NCBI GenBank assembly: GCA_977006965.1
Contig: OZ345370.1
Span: 2,046,001-2,110,000 of the forward strand
DNA length: 64,000 bases
Direction: 5' to 3'
Source: Phymatolithon calcareum
Taxonomy: Eukaryota > Rhodophyta > Florideophyceae > Hapalidiales
Made by a program: the position numbers and the translations under genes. Positions 44,260 to 55,851 of this stretch are shown in pieces (within the stretch, counting starts at the first letter, position 1; every line of letters begins with the position of its first letter). The notes beneath the pieces were generated by a model. The model worked only from the letters and a program-made list of their open reading frames with translations. It made no database searches and had not been told where the DNA came from.

Positions 44260-47200
44260 TTATTCAATGCGCAATTTACATATCGCAAGAGCGCCAGAGT
44301 ACATTCCGGCAGCGAACAGTTTTCTCTCAGAATTATACGTCCAGAACTCAAATGATAAGTCAGCAAGCAGCAGCTTTTTGCCGAGATAATTACAATACAC
44401 AGCGCCATGCTTGCAGAACAATTCGGTAGTGGATCCTGGAAATGACTCTCGGATAATCTTCTCAGCTTCATCGTCTGTGATTTCATTCTCTTCAACATTG
44501 TTCAACTTCCAGACTATTGCCCTGTTCTCAAGATTCCAAATGATTGCTCTTGTAGAATCGTTGTGAGACACGCTGCGGCACCCATCAGCGCTCCTCGACA
44601 GGCAAACAAATGTTGATGTATGTTCTTGCTTTGCTGTGCTGATTTGTTTGTGCGTTTGCGCATTCCACACACGAACAGTGCCATAACGTGATCCTGAGAC
44701 AATTTGAAGTCCATCGGCACTTCTGTTTCTTTTAGTAAACGAAACGCAGGAGACAGAACCCATATGCTCATTAAAGGGATCCCCAATTTGGCTCTTCTCC
44801 TCCGTGTCCCACATCCTCAGTTTCCCGTCAAATCCGGCGGTAACCAGTTGTTCTCCATCACGGCTGAACGAAACGCATCTCAGCCAGTCTTTGTGGCCTG
44901 TCATTGGCTCGCCGATCTGCTCTCCTGTCTGTGAGTCCCACAGCAGCGCTGTTCTGTCTCTCGATACAGAAGCAACTTGAAGCCCATTTCGGCTGATCGC
45001 AACTCCAAGCACACTGTCAGTATGTCGGTTGATTACTTGTCTCGCTTCTATTCCGATACTTGGATCCCAGATACGAACGAAGCCATCACCCAACCCAGCT
45101 ACAATTCTTTTCCCATCCCCAATGAAAGACACACTATAATTGGCTGGTCCAAAAAAGCTCAAAGAATCTTCTGTTGGAGAGATTGAAACACAGTTTCCGG
45201 TTTCAACGTCCCACACTCGAATAGTCATATTCCGCGAGATCGACGCAAGTTGCTTCCCGTCAGCCCGGAAGGCAATACAGGTCATATGAACGCCGCGACC
45301 TTCGAGAAATTCACCTGTTCTTGACCCCGTGTCACTGTTCCACAAACGAATAGTCCCGTCCCCTGATCCTGTGGCTAAAACAGAACCGTTCGGACTGAAA
45401 GACATATATGAGAATCCTCTTTCATGAGCTCCTGTATTTTCGAAAAATACTTCTTTTGTATCGAGCTCAAGAACTTTCAATCTTCCCCCACTAAAACCAA
45501 TGGCAAGTTTGCGACCTCTTTCAGAGACAGCACCGCAACGGACGGAACGTTCTTCGGTAAGGACGTATTCTTGAGTACCCGTTCTCATGTCCCAAATTCT
45601 CACAGTGTCACCGAATAAACAGAAGAAATTCTGCCCTCCAGAAACAGAATATATCGGGCCATCCTGTCCGCCGAGAATTTGCACAGGCGATTCTGAAGAC
45701 TCCCATTCCCACACCATTACCTCTCCAACAGTAGACAGGGAGACGATTTTCTTCGATCCTCCAGCGAATGCTATGTCTGTGACAAATTCAGTGTGGCCAC
45801 GGAGGCGTTTCAATATTTCTTCGCCACTAGAACTTACAACCACAATATTGAATCCAGAGTTGGCTGCGATATATAGCCCACATGGAGAGCAAACAACACG
45901 ATCGCAGAAACCTTCAACCGAGATCTTCGTTATTAATGCAGGGTCTACCTTCAAGAATGAACGCACAGGAAGCAAAAACGGTTTGGGGGTGTACTTGTCG
46001 ACACTCTTGATATATGCATCAACAATAGCATTTGACTTGCTAAAGCTCATCAAACGCTCGCACACGTGAAACTGGAAAACTCTCAGACCCTTGATCATTC
46101 TTCCCCTTGATAGCTGCACGGCCCTAGAAATTGCTTTAAACCCTCGCCTGACGTCGTCATCAAGCCGTTGGTGAACATTGTTCAACATCTCGAAATCGCT
46201 CTCGAGAGCTAACACACCTCCAATTTTTGTCCGTAATTCCGTCCATCGCCCATCCCGTAGCAGCGCTCCGAGTTCGATGTCGAGTTCTGCGCGCGACAAA
46301 TGCCTGCAAAGATTAGAGTGAATGTATCCGTCTTCCGCAACCTCGTTCGACCACCATGGCCGTGACATGAAGCTTGTGGTTGAATGCGATATCTGTGTGC
46401 CTTGTAATTCCGCCATGGGCATACTCGTTGCTTCCAGATACCCATTCAACAACTGGGCGTGCCAACGAGGCAACGCGTTCGTTTTCATCGCTTGTTCGTG
46501 ACAGAAATCGAGCTGCAAATCGTCCAGCCACGTTTCGCCCACCACTTAGTGGCCGGCGCCATTCGAGCTTAGCCAAGCTCATTCCTCGGAAAAGATCTGC
46601 AATATCATAAGCAACATCTTCGTCCAGGTTCCACAGCCTTCTCAGAACTGACACAGGAACCCACGCTTGATTCGGCAGTATACACAAGCTAGTATAGAGA
46701 CCCGAAATGTTCTGATTGATTTCAAGCAAATTTTCAGATACCAACTTCGAGAATTCAACTTCCAGGTACTCCAGACAAAGCAGAATTCCTACACTCAAGG
46801 TTTCGCCGCCTGTTCTGCCGTATCCAAGTGTCTTTCTCTTCTTTTCGAGTTTGGCGAAGTATAGATCACATGCCGTTTCGAAACTTCCGCACTGCTCCCA
46901 GAGATTGGAAACAGCGCGCCCTGTGACGGACAAGGCTATTGGAAGTCCACTGCATAGTGAAAGAATTTTTGACATACTTGGTGTGACTTCATCAACGGTG
47001 GCTGACGCAGTTTGTCGATCCGACTGGCTAGTAGCATGTCCCATGAAAATGCCCTTAGATGTGTTTCCCAGAGGATCTCGAGGACCGAAGTCCACTTTAA
47101 ATCCCTCACGCGCGATATCGTGGCTTCGGGTACTGATCGCCATTCTGCTTTTTGGACTTTCTCGCATCAGCTGACGAAGCTCTTGAAAGTACCCAGGCGG

Positions 47201-48235
47201 CATGTTACCAGCGGGCCACAAATCATCGAGGAGGAAGAGACAAGATTTTCGCTTAAACCACATGACTGCATAGTCTACAGCGTCTTTGAGATGAGTAGAA
47301 TTTCTTACGTTGTCTGCGGTGGTAGTTGCTCCAGTTAGAGTCATGATTTTAGCGATTTCACTGATGGCGGTTTGCACAGTCGCAGTACGCCCAAATGTCA
47401 TATAAAGAATTCCATCAGAAAATCGCTGCTTAACTTCTTCATCGCGGCCGAGGCCCTGCAGGGCAACAGTTTTTCCAACACCGGGCATTCCCAAAATCCC
47501 ATACGCGCGCTTGACGGCTCCGGTGGCCGCGGAAAAATTCCCAGATGATGTGGAATGCAAGACGAATTGCTTCAACAAGCCTTCAAGAGTTGTGGGCTTA
47601 AGTTCCGTGTCCTTCGAGTCAAAGTCCAATGTAATGGCATGGCTGAGATCCGGACAGTTGTTTGCGTAGCTGTAATCTTCTACAGCAGAATTGGCGCTGC
47701 GCAAGATTTCCCGATTTTCTTGGGCCATGGAAAACACATCATCGATTTTAGATGTAACGATATCCTGACTCTCGTCAACTTTCAGCGCCGTCGCAAGAAT
47801 TGAAATTAGACTCTGGAGTTGGTCCGAGGTCCTGTTTATCTTCACTTCTACATTCTCCATTTCCGCGGCCAATTCATTTGCCCGGAGCGATCGGTCAACC
47901 TTGGAGCCTATTTTGGCCTCCACAGTTTTGCTTCCAGCGAACTTATTATGCAACGATCGCTCAATCGTAGACAAGATGTCATCGACATTCTTGTTGACGG
48001 ACTCCAAAACTTCAGAGAAGGTAGCTCGAATGTCGGAGGGCAATGCACTAGGAAACTTTTCAAGAAGATTGTACAAACTTTCGATTTGCCGGTTCAAATC
48101 GTCCACTTTCTCATTCAACGATTCATACTTCTTGGGGCCCTCACGGTAGTTCTTAATGCGGTTCTTGATGCTGATGAGAATTGTTCGTGCTTGGACGACG
48201 GATATACCAAAGCCGATGGGAGCGACAATCTCCAT
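44260..48235 (-). pseudogene. NLR-like STAND receptor, copy B, split by an 11 bp deletion
   Basis: The first part, ATG 48235 to stop 46313 (640 aa), carries the helical N-domain and NB-ARC (GMPGVGKT, LFLLDDLW, AISTRS, GLPIAL all intact). It runs into 69 out-of-frame residues after GGRNVAG. The cause is an 11 bp deletion at 46523/46524 relative to copy A (bases 40456-40466), which removes the codons of the MHD-like LHDL. The second part resumes in another frame and carries the linker and all WD40 repeats to 44260; its first ATG is 46488 (742 aa). Elsewhere the frame is fully open, so the break is recent. It is either a young pseudogene or two separately translated halves. Only ~3% of residues differ from A in the N-domain/NB-ARC, against ~21% in the WD40 part. 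Confidence 0.85.
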
Positions 48236-48400
48236 TGCACAGGGACGCAGTTCGCAGCGTTTTGTCGCTACACGAAAGCCGTTAACAGCGGAGCGAGATT
48301 GCGTCGTGCGAGATATTAATGCCCGGAGCACAGTATCGATAGGAGAGGCAGGTGTAGGTGGTTCAGAAAGCGGTGGAGGGCGAAGCTGTCCGTAAGAAGC

Positions 48401-49640
48401 GCCCACACTGGGGGAGCGCACTGGTGCCAGAAATGAAGATGGCGTAATTCCGGCGAATATGACAGAAATGCAAAATAAAGCACGTGTGCTGCGTCGATTT
48501 TATCAGTTAAGCTTAGCTGTTTATCTTCATGATGTCTTCAAATTTGATATTGTTTTGTCCACGGGGCATGGCACGATGGAGGTACTCACTGTGGAGCGCA
48601 AGATTTACCGCTCCAGCTGAATCATCACTTCGTCTCCAATTGGTTGTCGTCAGTGTACAAGATGGCATCCGATTTCGTGCTGTTTACAGTTCTACAAGGG
48701 TAATATCTCTGTCTTGGTAAAAGGTCTATTGGTTGGCTCTCCTTACATCCGCTTCTCTCTGGCTCGTCTTCAGCTTCTGGTCCTCTTCTTGTCATCCTTA
48801 CATACTGCCGGCACCTGTGTCACGCTGATGGAGCTCGGCGGCATCCCAAAGTAAGCGCGAAAATTTATGGTGTTTTCATGCTTATGGCACGTCACGGTCC
48901 CCGCCATATGCAGCGTTCCCGCTCTCAGGATTATATTACACCTCAAGACATCTCACTGGGTGATTACAGCATTACCTGAACACACCTGTTGATCAATTAA
49001 GACCGCCCTCAATACTCCTGCCGGAGGTCAGATGAGGATGCTTGAGCTGATTGGTGCACGGAGCTATTTTCACCCCTAGCGCCTGATCCGCTTAACCGTG
49101 ACATTTCGCCGAGCCAAGTGGGATTCGAACCAGCAATTGATCACATATGCCATCATCCAGTTCTCAGTGTAAGGAAAAACACTCCACAACGCGCTGATAA
49201 CCGAAGCAAGAGGGGTTCCTTTTATATCAGAAATTCTTAGACATTCGCATTCCTGTGATTTTCGTAATTTCATTTTACCTTAGGGCTAGATTGCTTGTTA
49301 TCGAAGTCTATATAAGTGGCACCAGCCACCCCGCCTTGATGAAGAAAGCAAGCTCACCCCGAGAACAGGACCAGCCCTAGTACTGTTACTCACTATATAC
49401 AAATATCAACACATTTCACTCCACATTCACTTGGCGATATGCCTCCCTACAGATTCAATTCCATAACTTTAGGTTATGGTATTATAAGTGATGCAGCTGC
49501 ATCGTGTAAAAAGCCATGTAAGGAGCCATAAAGAGCCAATCAGCACTGCATTCCTCGCATCCTTATTGGATAAAATTGTTTTCTTCATAATAGATCGGCC
49601 AAAAAATCACCATTCTGAACATCTGATTGGTAAACTAAGG
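48401..49640. other. No gene recognised
   Basis: Upstream flank of copy B plus AT-rich sequence. A TTCGAATC word near 49125 is not part of a foldable tRNA. Confidence 0.4.
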
Positions 49641-49960
49641 GGATTAAAATTTCAAGTTGTTCTGAAATAAATTAACTGATACAATCATGTTTGAAATAAG
49701 ACTTGTCAGCGGTGAAAGTGTACCTTTCTGGAATTCTGAAGGATGATGTCGTTTTCAAAAAATCGTATGCCAAAGGAATTTCTAGACGATTTATGACTGG
49801 AAAGAAGGGATTAAAATTTTAAGATGTTTTGAAATAAATTAACTGATACAGTTATTCTTGAAATAAGATTTTGTCAACGGTGAAAGTGTACCTTTTTGGA
49901 ATTCTGAAGGATTATGTGGTTTTTAAAACTTCTTATACTAAAATCTCAACGATATGATGT
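49641..49960. repeat. Tandem duplication, ~167 bp unit, two copies
   Basis: GGATTAAAAT starts at 49641 and 49808. Both copies continue GAAATAAATTAACTGATACA, a CGGTGAAAGTGTACCTTT stretch and TGGAATTCTGAAGGAT. Identity is about 85-90% by eye. Confidence 0.8.
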
Positions 49961-50247
49961 CTTCGGTAAGCGTTCGAATATCGATTATCAAGCCGATTTT
50001 GGTGGTATCAAAGTATATCAAGATTTCCAGTCCGATATCAACTACTGTAATTTATTGACATGCATGGTTTCATAACAGTCTTGCGTACGTATTCCCCATT
50101 TAAACAAGCAAAATCGTTGATTATTCGAAGACGTTTCTGTCCTATCACACGTATCAGAGTATGACTATGAAAAAACTACATTGCTGGCAGACGGATAACT
50201 GTAATTGATACTATATCAAGGTTTGAGACATAATATTAAAAGTGATA
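49961..50247. other. AT-rich spacer
   Basis: No coding signal. Confidence 0.4.
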
Positions 50248-50604
50248 TCAAGTTTCAGAATTAGGTTGATGCTCATTCCTAATCTGTTGGAACATTTCAT
50301 GGCAGTGGAACAACGCCATCCGACTTCTTCTTCCACTGTTGTGGCCTGTTGGGCCTTGCTCTTCCCCAAATTCAATGCTCTGCTTCTCCAGCAGTGAAGC
50401 ATATTTGCTACATGCACCTTCAAAATCTCCATGTTCACTTGCGAGAAAACCAACTGCGCTTCCTGCAACTGCCAGCGCTATCGGCAACCCGCCGCATCTC
50501 TTTAGGATCCTCGCAATACTCTTTCTCACGTCCCCGATGACTTCTGCAAGCCCGTACTTCGTAGCATCTTGTTTCGCGTGCGTCATAAACATCCTCACAG
50601 ACAC
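50248..50604 (-). pseudogene. NB-ARC fragment of a third NLR-like paralogue
   Basis: On the minus strand it reads VRMFMTHAKQDATKYGLAEV, then ARILKRCGGLPIALAVAGSA and GDFEGACSKYASLLEKQ. These align with GIFMGHATSQSD, KILSLCSGLPIALSVTGRA and GSFETACDVYFAKLEKK of copy A (the GLPL/ARC part). Upstream NB-ARC motifs and the following winged-helix part are missing. It lies 3' of the WD40 fragment, the reverse of the normal order. Confidence 0.75.
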
Positions 50605-51353
50605 GTCCCCCTAGTGCATCCGCTGCTCACAGCAACGCCCGTTACCCCCTTGCTGTGCCCGTCGAGAACACGCACTGGTGACTCAGATGTCTCCCATTTC
50701 CAAACTACGATCGATCCATCATCCGACCCTGAGACAATTGTTCATGACGAAGCAGCAAACGATACGCACTATATAAGGTCAGTATGTCCATTTAGCCGCT
50801 TCAATATGTCACATGTCGATGCATCTGCGACTACAATATCACTGCATGCGCCTGATGCGCCTGATGCGACAAAGCGTCCACATGGAGAACAATCAACTGC
50901 ATCGCAATACCCTCCCACGGGGATCTCCATGATCTGCACGCTTTGCGGACCTTGGAAAAACACGTTCACGGATCGCAAATACGGCTTTCGTGCGTGCCAT
51001 TCCACGTTTTTCATGTACGCTTCTACAACTGCATTCTCCGTTCTTATGTTGAACAGTCGTCCGCACACTGGGAACAGAAACGGTCGCTGCCCTTCCGTTA
51101 CTCTTCCCCACGACAATTGTATCGCTTTCCAAAGCAATTCGAAGCACTGTCGGATTCTTTGTGGAATAAGTTCGTCCCCAAGCGTCAACAAACAATTAAA
51201 CACCGATTTAAATCCCAACATCCCACCGATCTTACGAAGTGCATGTATCCAACGCCCATCCAACAAAAGACCACCAAGCTCCGTCATCAAATCTGCAGAC
51301 ACCAGGTGTCTGCCAAGTGCCACATGGATATATCCTCCTCTCCAACAAACCAC
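50605..51353 (-). pseudogene. Linker and first WD40 repeats of a third NLR-like paralogue
   Basis: Minus-strand coding reads GGYIHVALGRHLVSADLMTE, LLLDGRWIHALRKIGGMLGF, then DCSPCGRFVASGASG and DILKRLNGHTD. A broken blade follows (SGSDDGSIVVWKWETSESPV). These align with GYIHSNLCRHLSRAEFDIEL, LLRDGRWTELRTKIGGVL, CSPCGLYIAANSG, EILKRLRGHT and the blade SYDGKIMVWEWESSESPV of copy A, at about 45-50% identity. This paralogue is much older than the A/B split. A frameshift or stop lies near 50770. Confidence 0.8.
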
Positions 51354-52502
51354 CCCGCTCTCGGTTTCAACATTCGCTCAATGAATCACATTGATCTGCA
51401 ACGAACGATTCTCCACACGTGCTCAGTTACGGTGCCGGATATCCGTTCAGAAGCTGTGTGTACCATACTGACATTGTCTTCATTACTCGGACTGTCGTTT
51501 ACAAAATTCCAATTACAAATCATGCAACATGAGACCTCCGTCTTTCTTCCAACCTTCTGCTGTCTACTATGGAAACTGCTATCAGCAGTTTCCACCCTAG
51601 TTTCTAAAGATTATTCCACTTTATTGGTACTAGAACAAGGAGACTACGATTATTCATGTGAGAAGTTCGAACTCAGAACTCGTTTTTAGAGTATGAATTT
51701 AGAACACCATTTAACGTCTGTCGGTTAAATTTAGAGTACAATTTTTTATAAAACATTACACAAAATTTTATTTAAAAAACTAAAGTTATGGTACTGCGCG
51801 AGCCTGCGAGCCCACAATCTATGGTGTACTATAGTGTCAGTGCAAATCACTGACTATGATCTTAGACTTGTGGCAAGTCTCGTTGGTGCAAATGCTCTCT
51901 CGTTGGACCACTAAATTATTGCACTCATATGACACTGCACTGGAGATGAACCAAACTCAAGCATTCTTATGAGACACTCTAAGGGAAAATGTACAGCTAA
52001 TGACCAGTAGAAGGCCTATAGCGCATGAAATATTGGCAAGGGCTTACTGGGAGGATCGCGGAATGTCATGACAGATTGTCCTATGCGTATGCTGACGTGA
52101 AGTAGTCGAAACAAATTCTGACATATTCTCCGATGCAGCAGAAAAAGGACTTATTCATACGTAAAGAACAGGTGGACGCTTCGAGCACATGGCGTCTTTA
52201 CTACTATTGATAGAATATCTATATGAGGAGCAATGCTCTTCCGTTTCGAAGTCACAATGATGACAAGAACAACAGAACGTCCGCCTGAATCAATTTAATA
52301 CACTGAATAGCTACGAAAAGACAAGTTCGTCGTACTTCTATATAAGTGAGGTCTGCTGACAAAGCATATTCGGGCTGCTGAAGCAATTATATAAATATCT
52401 CGGATAGCTCGGCTGTACGTGCAATCCATCAGGTTAGGAGACAAATCTGGTGGATTGCACATACGTATCCCTGTCCACGCGGGATTCAGTGAGTGAGAAT
52501 TA
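51354..52502. other. No gene recognised; one hairpin
   Basis: AT-rich. GTACGTGCAATCCA (52415-52428) and TGGATTGCACATAC (52451-52464) form a 14 bp hairpin with one mismatch and a 22 nt loop. Confidence 0.4.
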
Positions 52503-53400
52503 TTACTTCAAAGTGCTTGGATTACTAACTGTGTAGAACTTCCAGACAAAAGTCTCAATGTTTTCTGATAGTCTGCTAATCGCTGCAAAGATCGAAGTTC
52601 TGCATGCGCGTGCGACTGAACTTGCAAATAGAAAAATTATAAAAGAATCAGACCACACTTGGTCTAATAACCTGAGATCGACGTGCGCGTCCGACTTGAC
52701 CAAGCTGGGGAGACGAAGTGTGGCACAAGGAACACGCAATTAGCATCGCGCATGTGAATTATAGAATAACATGAGAATCGAAAAGCAGATTGAAGATCGG
52801 CGTGTGAGTCAGACTAGTGCAGGATTATGGGAGAAAAGCATAGAGTATAGAACACACTCTTACCTTCCTGTATGTGAAGCAGCGGAGTTACGGTGAGACT
52901 TTTCAGAAGCAAGTCCAATTGTTCCCGATAATCGTCACGTCCCATGAGAGATCGAAGATCAGCGTTAGTCTCATACTTTGTTCGGCCCAAAGGACAAAAT
53001 GTATCACATGGTACTTGACGTACCTTCCGCAAGAGTAAAACCTGATTGGGATGATCTACGCGAAGAGCTAGGAGTCCTCGGGGAAATCGTGTCCAGAATC
53101 TGGCTCGACGTAATCAGACTAACCCGCGCACCGCTCAAGGATTGGAGATCCGCGTAAGAGTCAGTCTCGGCCGTGTGGTAGAGACAATGTACCTTACCGC
53201 ATGTGAATCTGAACATTTAGGAGATCAGTTCTTGGAGTAGTCACGGAGAGTCTTTTCAGAGACAACTCCGCTGATATTCTGCACATGGTCCGAGAGATCG
53301 AACTTCAGCATCTACGTCGAACTCGCTCCGATATAAGAGACAGAATCTGGCACAAGGTGCACGGATATACATTCCTGCATGTTTATGACCCGCTACTCGC
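52503..53400 (-). repeat. Degenerate, exon-like tandem repeat (4-5 units of ~150-190 bp)
   Basis: On the minus strand the same peptide theme recurs: TDSYADLQSLSGARVSL (~53150), YETNADLRSLMGRDDYREQL (~52960), SDSHADLQS (~52800), SDAHVDLRLLDQV (~52690), with a decayed unit near 53300. Each is preceded by a VPC/VHC-type segment and followed by a GTAAG or similar donor-like word (CAGGAAGGTAAGAG at ~52865). It may be a repeat-protein gene built of duplicated exons, now decayed, or a minisatellite with coding bias. No domain name fits. Confidence 0.45.
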
Positions 53401-54174
53401 ATTGAGGCGATATGAGCGTTCCCGCCGCGCTCGCGATATCGGGAAGATAGAGCGTTATCATCACTGCTGTTGGATCTCTCCTTGTTGTTACGAGGCAGTG
53501 GAGGACTCGATGGGGTGGACGGGACAAGGAGAACATTCGGACGTGGCGCTTAAATGTACGTTAGCGTCCGCAGCGTGCGCTCTAAATTGTAGGCTTACAA
53601 TAGGGCTCGCGGGCCGCGGTCTGTAACGTACATTTAGTCAATCGACCAAATATGGGTCACTCCTCATGCATGAAGTATGATATGAAATCATGATCTGACT
53701 GACCGATTTTGAGTATGTCAACGGGCAGCCTGCACGACGCTCCCTCAGAGTCAGCGAGGTCCACAGACTGCCGGGCATAGACTAGATCAGGAAGAGGTTG
53801 TTCCCTTTTTTCACGGTGGGCTTGTATATTACGAGAGCGCACTCTAGTGCCGTACGGCGGATTACCTCCGCTTTGAAAGATCTCTAAACAGGGTGTATGT
53901 ATGTATGACAGTATGCATGCATAACTATAGGCAACTCGCTATGCCGGCAAAAGAGCTTATTTTGGCCAATCTGATGACGACCGGTCCCCACAGAGTGTCA
54001 AACGCATGGACCGGCACTGATGCACTGTCCAGACAAACGATTGGAGATCGTTCCTAAGCAGCCGCAAACAGGGCACAATGAGAGGGCACTGTACTGTACC
54101 GTATTAGAATCTCGGGACCCATCAGCAAATTTGCTGCTAGGTCCCGTCTCAGGGCACGAACGCGTCAAATCAAA
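53401..54174. other. No gene recognised
   Basis: Open frames on both strands have no motif. Confidence 0.4.
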
Positions 54175-55544
54175 ATGGCCGACAGCATTCCTGCCCCGAA
54201 TTCAAGCATTCCTAACGCTTCAAGCGTGCCCTCAGACCCTGCACCGTTCCCCCTCCAGCCTGACGCGAAGACGGCGCTTGTGACAAACCAAAGCGAACGC
54301 CTGGGCGCACTGCCGGAAGCACCGAACCAACCTCTTGCAGATACACCACAAGCCGAGGGTTGCGCTAGACCCGGAACTTCCCGAATGGCACCCTCTGGCT
54401 TAGAGTTCATTTTGAGTAATGGTACCGGCGTTTTGAACTCCGCGGTTCAATCGGATCAGCTTTTTGCTCACCTCAATAGAGTAAAGCTCGAGATTCTCGC
54501 GGACATCCGCAAAGAACATTAGACTGTGCAAGGTGCTCTTGACCAGAACGTGTCAATAACCACAAAACTAGTCGACAAGATCCACCAAGGTGTTGTGCAG
54601 ACCGCAATTGAAGCGAAGACGAGGGATTTCAGAGGCTGCTCGAAGAAGCGGAAAACTCCTGAACCACCGTCACAAATGGACGACTTGGACGTATTGCTCA
54701 ACCAAGAACAGGGCATAAAAGAGCATTTAATCTTCACAATGCTACGGACGGTATTTTCCTTCGCGCATCGTCACTCGGCGTTTAGAAGATGGTAGAATAC
54801 CACTTTTCCGGCCAACGTCGAACGCTATGCAACATCTTGAGCGGAACATCTGGACTTGCTGTGCTGTTCTTTGGGTCGCGAAAGGATTTCGGTAATCTGA
54901 AGTACTAAACTCGAGTTGCGGCGGCGTAGTCACTTATCCTTCGAGTACCTCTAGCGCAGAAAGTCGCAATGACGAGAACGTTTCTGAAGACTGAGGCCCG
55001 TCGCCTGGGAAGCAATCCTAATGTCCATATTCCGGAATGGCTACTGGCATTTGGAAACGATGAAACGACCATTGAGAACGTCGTGTCAGTAGAGGATAAC
55101 GTGGACAGACCATTTCTCAATCTACCTACTGATGTAACCTCACTTGGATCGTCGACAAGTCGAGATCGATCTGCGTCCGGGAGCAACAAGTGCTCGACTT
55201 TCAAGGAGGAGAAGAGGCGGAAGATGGGTGTATCTGGCGATCACAACCCCATTCTTTAAGCCCGTGTGCACGCCATCCAGTCTGTTCAAAGCCACTTTAT
55301 GGCGAAACTGACAACCGGCCGAAACGAGGGGAGAAAGATCTTGTTTAAGGACCTTTTCGTCCTGGTCGAGAAAATATCTGAGTTTCCTTCCGCAAACGAT
55401 GCGATGGAGCATGGGTACGAAATTGAGTTCTCGTCTGAAAAATCTTCAAGCAGTGCTCCAGCGTCGACTACTACACCTGGTGATCTTTGGAAAATTCCTC
55501 TCGCGACGCGAATCGATGCGAATTGCACCTTGAATGAACACTGA
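54175..55544 (+). pseudogene. Broken ORF of unknown family
   Basis: From ATG 54175 a Pro/Ser-rich N-terminus (NASSVPSDPAPFPLQPDA) leads to a helical part (LFAHLNRVKLEILADIRKEH). TAG at 54520-54522 follows, then the same frame continues (NVSITTKLVDKIHQGVVQTA) with an NLS-like CSKKRKTPEPP to 54795. Another frame at 54969-55544, with a stop at 55257, continues a hydrophilic protein (VHIPEWLLAFGNDETT, GRKILFKDLFVLVEKISEFP). Probably one gene of about 450 codons with three disruptions, perhaps a transposon accessory ORF. Not recognised. Confidence 0.4.
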
Positions 55545-55851
55545 ATCCAAGGGCACCGCAAAACTGTTGACCTGGACAAATTGCACTCTTTGTCGTAAAA
55601 TACATTTATAGGAAACTTATCGACACAAGTTATAATCATAGAAAGAGCAGTCGATAGGCATTCTGCAGATTCCATTACACCTTGGAGTGCCTACAAGCGC
55701 AATGGACAGTAAAAAAGGCCAGGAAAATACGAATTTGCATTCTTGTATTTTTTAGTACAGTTGTCCTAGAAGACATTTGGATGCCACTTTGGGTGCTTAC
55801 ATTTGATGCGAAGATGACACAACGGCCTTCCTGAAAGTATTGTCCTTTCTC
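55545..55851. other. No gene recognised
   Basis: AT-rich gap between two broken ORFs. Confidence 0.35.

Larger units (their letters stand above)
42841..48400. repeat. Tandem segmental duplication, unit B (~5.6 kb)
   Basis: Direct copy of unit A in the same orientation. Compared with A it carries indels in the decayed ORF and an 11 bp deletion in the receptor gene. Confidence 0.85.

Noticed and set aside
49118-49140. B-box-like GGTTCGAATCCCAC word on the minus strand, suggesting a tRNA
   Set aside because: The five bases before TTCGAAT do not pair with the five after it, and no anticodon or acceptor stem can be built. No tRNA gene is supported.
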